DNA of 7,454 bases. Source: Deltaproteobacteria bacterium. GTDB taxonomy: Bacteria > Desulfobacterota > Desulfarculia > Adiutricales > Adiutricaceae. Below, one piece after another: positions 6,400 through 7,454 of the stretch. The stretch is taken from NCBI GenBank assembly GCA_031269135.1, contig JAISZP010000191.1, positions 1 through 7,454 on the forward strand, given 5' to 3'. The position numbers and the translations under genes are program-made. Under the pieces are notes generated by a model. It made no database searches. It was not told where the DNA came from and was given only the letters and a program-made list of their open reading frames with translations. Within the stretch, counting starts at the first letter, position 1. Each line of letters begins with the position of its first letter.

Positions 6400-6444
6400 T
6401 CAAAGCTCAAAAAGGACCCTTGCCCCTGGCGGGAGGGGTCCCAT
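6400..6444 (-). CDS. Possible 14-codon proline-containing leader peptide upstream of proB
   Basis: On the minus strand ATG at 6444 opens MGPLPPGARVLFEL and stops at TGA 6400-6402, 21 bases before the proB ATG. Proline codons are CCC, CCG and CCA at positions 3, 5 and 6, in the 5' arm of the hairpin at 6414-6441. A peptide rich in the end product's amino acid would suit attenuation. Against this, there is no Shine-Dalgarno sequence, and a C-rich stem yields proline codons by composition alone. The terminator also lies inside the frame rather than after it, unlike classical attenuators. I treat it as a hypothesis. Confidence 0.25.
   Translation of the reverse strand: MGPLPPGARVLFEL
6409..6441 (-). 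terminator. Intrinsic terminator-like hairpin in the proB leader
   Basis: Read on the minus strand, GGACCCCTCCC pairs with GGGCAAGGGTCC-type sequence: six perfect outer pairs (GGACCC with GGGTCC), then a G-T, a T-A, one mismatch and two more pairs, followed at once by TTTTT (6409-6413). It lies 163 bases after the stop of the LysM gene and 35 bases before the proB ATG. It can therefore end the LysM transcript, or act as an attenuator for transcripts starting at the promoter at 6508-6537, or do both. Confidence 0.55.
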
Positions 6445-6507
6445 GATATGGTTGCGGTATTTAATTGTCGCTGAAAATTAGCTAAAGGCAAGAATTTTAT
6501 TAGAAAA

Positions 6508-6537
6508 ATTATCGATCGCGATGCACAGTCAAATCAA
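6508..6537 (-). promoter_or_regulatory. Candidate sigma-70 promoter for proB
   Basis: On the minus strand TTGATT (6532-6537) and GATAAT (6508-6513) are separated by 18 bases, giving four of six and five of six matches to consensus. Transcription would start near 6501 and give a leader of about 120 bases that contains the hairpin and the short proline-containing frame. The surrounding sequence is AT-rich, which adds some support but also raises the chance of a false match. Confidence 0.45.
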
Positions 6538-6561
6538 GCTGGAAACTGAATCAGTGAAGCT

Positions 6562-6610
6562 GAGGCGTTGATCCGAGTCATTGATCCGAGGCGTTGATCC
6601 GAGTCATTGA
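6562..6610. repeat. 13-bp repeat with 26-bp higher order, overlapping the LysM gene stop codon
   Basis: Units alternate GAGGCGTTGATCC (6562-6574), GAGTCATTGATCC (6575-6587), GAGGCGTTGATCC (6588-6600) and GAGTCATTGA (6601-6610). Bases 6562-6584 are identical to 6588-6610. The last unit supplies the stop codon of the minus-strand LysM gene (TGA at 6604-6606), so the array grew at or across the gene's 3' end. Confidence 0.9.
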
Positions 6611-7092
6611 GGGAGTAAAATGCGGTCGTTTTCCCAGACCATAAACCCGCGGCGGTCCGCGAGATAAGGGTTAAGGCGCAAAAGGACGGCCGTAGTGGTG
6701 TTATGCTTTTGGGCGATGGCGCCTAACGTGTCTCCAATCACAACCAGGTAAACCCCTCTAGTTTGAGCGCCTTCTTGGGATGCGGCTTGGCCGTCGGATT
6801 GAGTCGGATCTTGTTCAGCGGGAGGCGGCTGAGAGGCCGCGTTCAACAGATCCGCCAATCGGTCTCGTTCTTTGTAAACGTTCGTCAACGCCTGATTTAA
6901 AATTTGGGCTTCTTTTTTTTCGGCTTCCAATTCAGCGGCTAAAGCGACGTTATCCTCTTTCAGCCTGTCGAGCTCATCTTCCGAATACCCCGAACAACCT
7001 GAGCCCATACACAAAGCAATAAACAGCAAAAGAGCGAGAATTTTAAATCCGCCCAGATCTTTACTGGAAAAATGGCTCAAAAAACGTCTCAT
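6604..7092 (-). CDS. LysM-domain envelope protein with coiled coil, possible lipoprotein
   Basis: The protein has 162 residues. The ATG at 7092 has GGAG six bases upstream (7099-7102), which rejects the longer frame to 7128. A basic n-region (MRRFLSHFSSKDL) and a hydrophobic segment GGFKILALLLFIALC (14-28) lead to GSGC with C33, a possible lipid-attachment cysteine. The lipobox is weak because its -3 residue is not leucine. Residues 37-84 look like a coiled coil (DELDRLKEDNVALAAELEAE). A glutamine- and proline-rich linker (88-112) follows. Residues 113-162 are a C-terminal LysM-like domain: VYLVVIGDTLGAIAQKHNTT, LLRLNPYL and ENDRILLP. LysM binds peptidoglycan glycan strands, so the protein probably sits in the periplasm attached to a membrane and touching the wall. 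Specific role unknown. Confidence 0.85.
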   Translation of the reverse strand: MRRFLSHFSSKDLGGFKILALLLFIALCMGSGCSGYSEDELDRLKEDNVALAAELEAEKKEAQILNQALTNVYKERDRLADLLNAASQPPPAEQDPTQSDGQAASQEGAQTRGVYLVVIGDTLGAIAQKHNTTTAVLLRLNPYLADRRGFMVWENDRILLPQ

Positions 7093-7128
7093 CAACAACT
7101 CCGTAGCTTCACCAGCCGTTCTAAGCAA

Positions 7129-7411
7129 ATCCGAACAATCAATTTCAACATCAGCAATATTAACAATAAAAGACCCGCGTAGGCAACCTAAATCGCAAGA
7201 CCCGCATCAGCTCCCCGCCTCTTTAGGTCGATGTCGGCGCCTTAAAGCGATAAGCGCCGAATTGCGGCGATCAAGCGCCGAGCCGCAATTCCATATTAAC
7301 GCCGACCGGTTGGGATCGCCATAGCGGCAAGCGAAAAGATTGACGGTCTTGAGCCGCCCCATCGCCCTTTTGAAGGGCGTCAAGGCTCAATCAAATTTAG
7401 GTGGGCTGTAA
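7129..7411 (-). other. Gene-free region with nested inverted repeats; possible structured leader or small RNA
   Basis: No credible reading frame or tRNA is present in 7129-7454. Inverted repeats are dense. GAATTGCGGC (7259-7268) pairs with GCCGCAATTC (7282-7291), ten perfect pairs. TCGGCGC plus TTA (7234-7244) pairs with TAAGCGCCGA (7251-7260) with one bulged base. CGCCCTT (7363-7369) pairs with AAGGGCG (7373-7379) inside TTGAGCC (7349-7355) and GGCTCAA (7384-7390). ACCTAAAT (7186-7193) pairs with ATTTAGGT (7395-7402) and could close the whole structure. Direct repeats AAGACCCGC (7170, 7197) and AAGCGCCGA (7252, 7273) also occur. I could not match it to 6S, RNase P, SRP RNA or tmRNA signatures. 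Confidence 0.35.
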
Positions 7412-7417
7412 GGTGGC

Positions 7418-7423
7418 ATTATA
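7418..7423 (-). promoter_or_regulatory. Perfect -10 box upstream of the structured region
   Basis: TATAAT on the minus strand, preceded by TAG, but without a recognisable -35 box at 16-18 bases. If active, it would start RNA near 7411, run through the inverted repeats, and reach the LysM gene after a leader of about 320 bases. Confidence 0.35.
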
Positions 7424-7454
7424 CTAGCTCAAGCCAATTTTTCCCGCATTTTTT

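Noticed and set aside
7129..7454. Possible tRNA or known housekeeping RNA gene
   Set aside because: No TTCGA-type T-loop or acceptor pairing, and no recognised RNase P, SRP RNA, tmRNA or 6S core sequence on either strand.

Overview
This is bacterial chromosomal DNA with two parts. Positions 1-1800 are a decayed accessory region, and positions 1805-7454 hold compact, mostly housekeeping genes, nearly all on the minus strand. Shine-Dalgarno-type ribosome sites, signal peptides, a probable envelope LysM protein and the style of MoaC and ProB fit a Gram-negative-like bacterium. A Desulfobacterota (deltaproteobacterial) relative is my best guess, from general resemblance only. No rRNA or tRNA is present to fix the taxonomy.

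Positions 1-1786: three successive plus-strand copies of the C-terminal part of one gene, a COG2865-type ATP-binding regulator (HATPase_c_4 tail, repetitive linker, winged helix). Copy 1 runs in from the left edge and could be the end of an intact gene. Copy 2 lacks its 5' part. Copy 3 keeps only the linker and half of the winged helix. Each linker contains in-frame minisatellite DNA with a different repeat arrangement. Between copies 1 and 2 lie a GC-rich unassigned stretch (429-685) and a minus-strand transposase remnant (686-850).

Positions 1805-2323: one plus-strand gene for an unrecognised exported protein with a twin-arginine-like signal. It converges on the minus-strand cluster.

Positions 2338-7092, minus strand, in transcription order: a LysM-type coiled-coil envelope protein; glutamate 5-kinase (proB); a beta-CASP metallo-beta-lactamase-fold protein; MoaC of molybdenum cofactor synthesis; and an exported single-domain cupin. 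Their functions do not form one pathway, so they look co-oriented rather than functionally coupled. Strong ribosome sites place most starts well inside the longest open frames.

The most interesting regulatory stretch is the 225-bp gap before proB. It holds a sigma-70-like promoter, a GC-rich hairpin followed by five T residues, and a 14-codon reading frame with three proline codons lying in the hairpin. This is a candidate proline-responsive leader, but the C-rich stem gives a trivial alternative explanation. Positions 7129-7454 have no gene. They hold several nested inverted repeats downstream of a perfect TATAAT, so this may be a structured leader or a small RNA.
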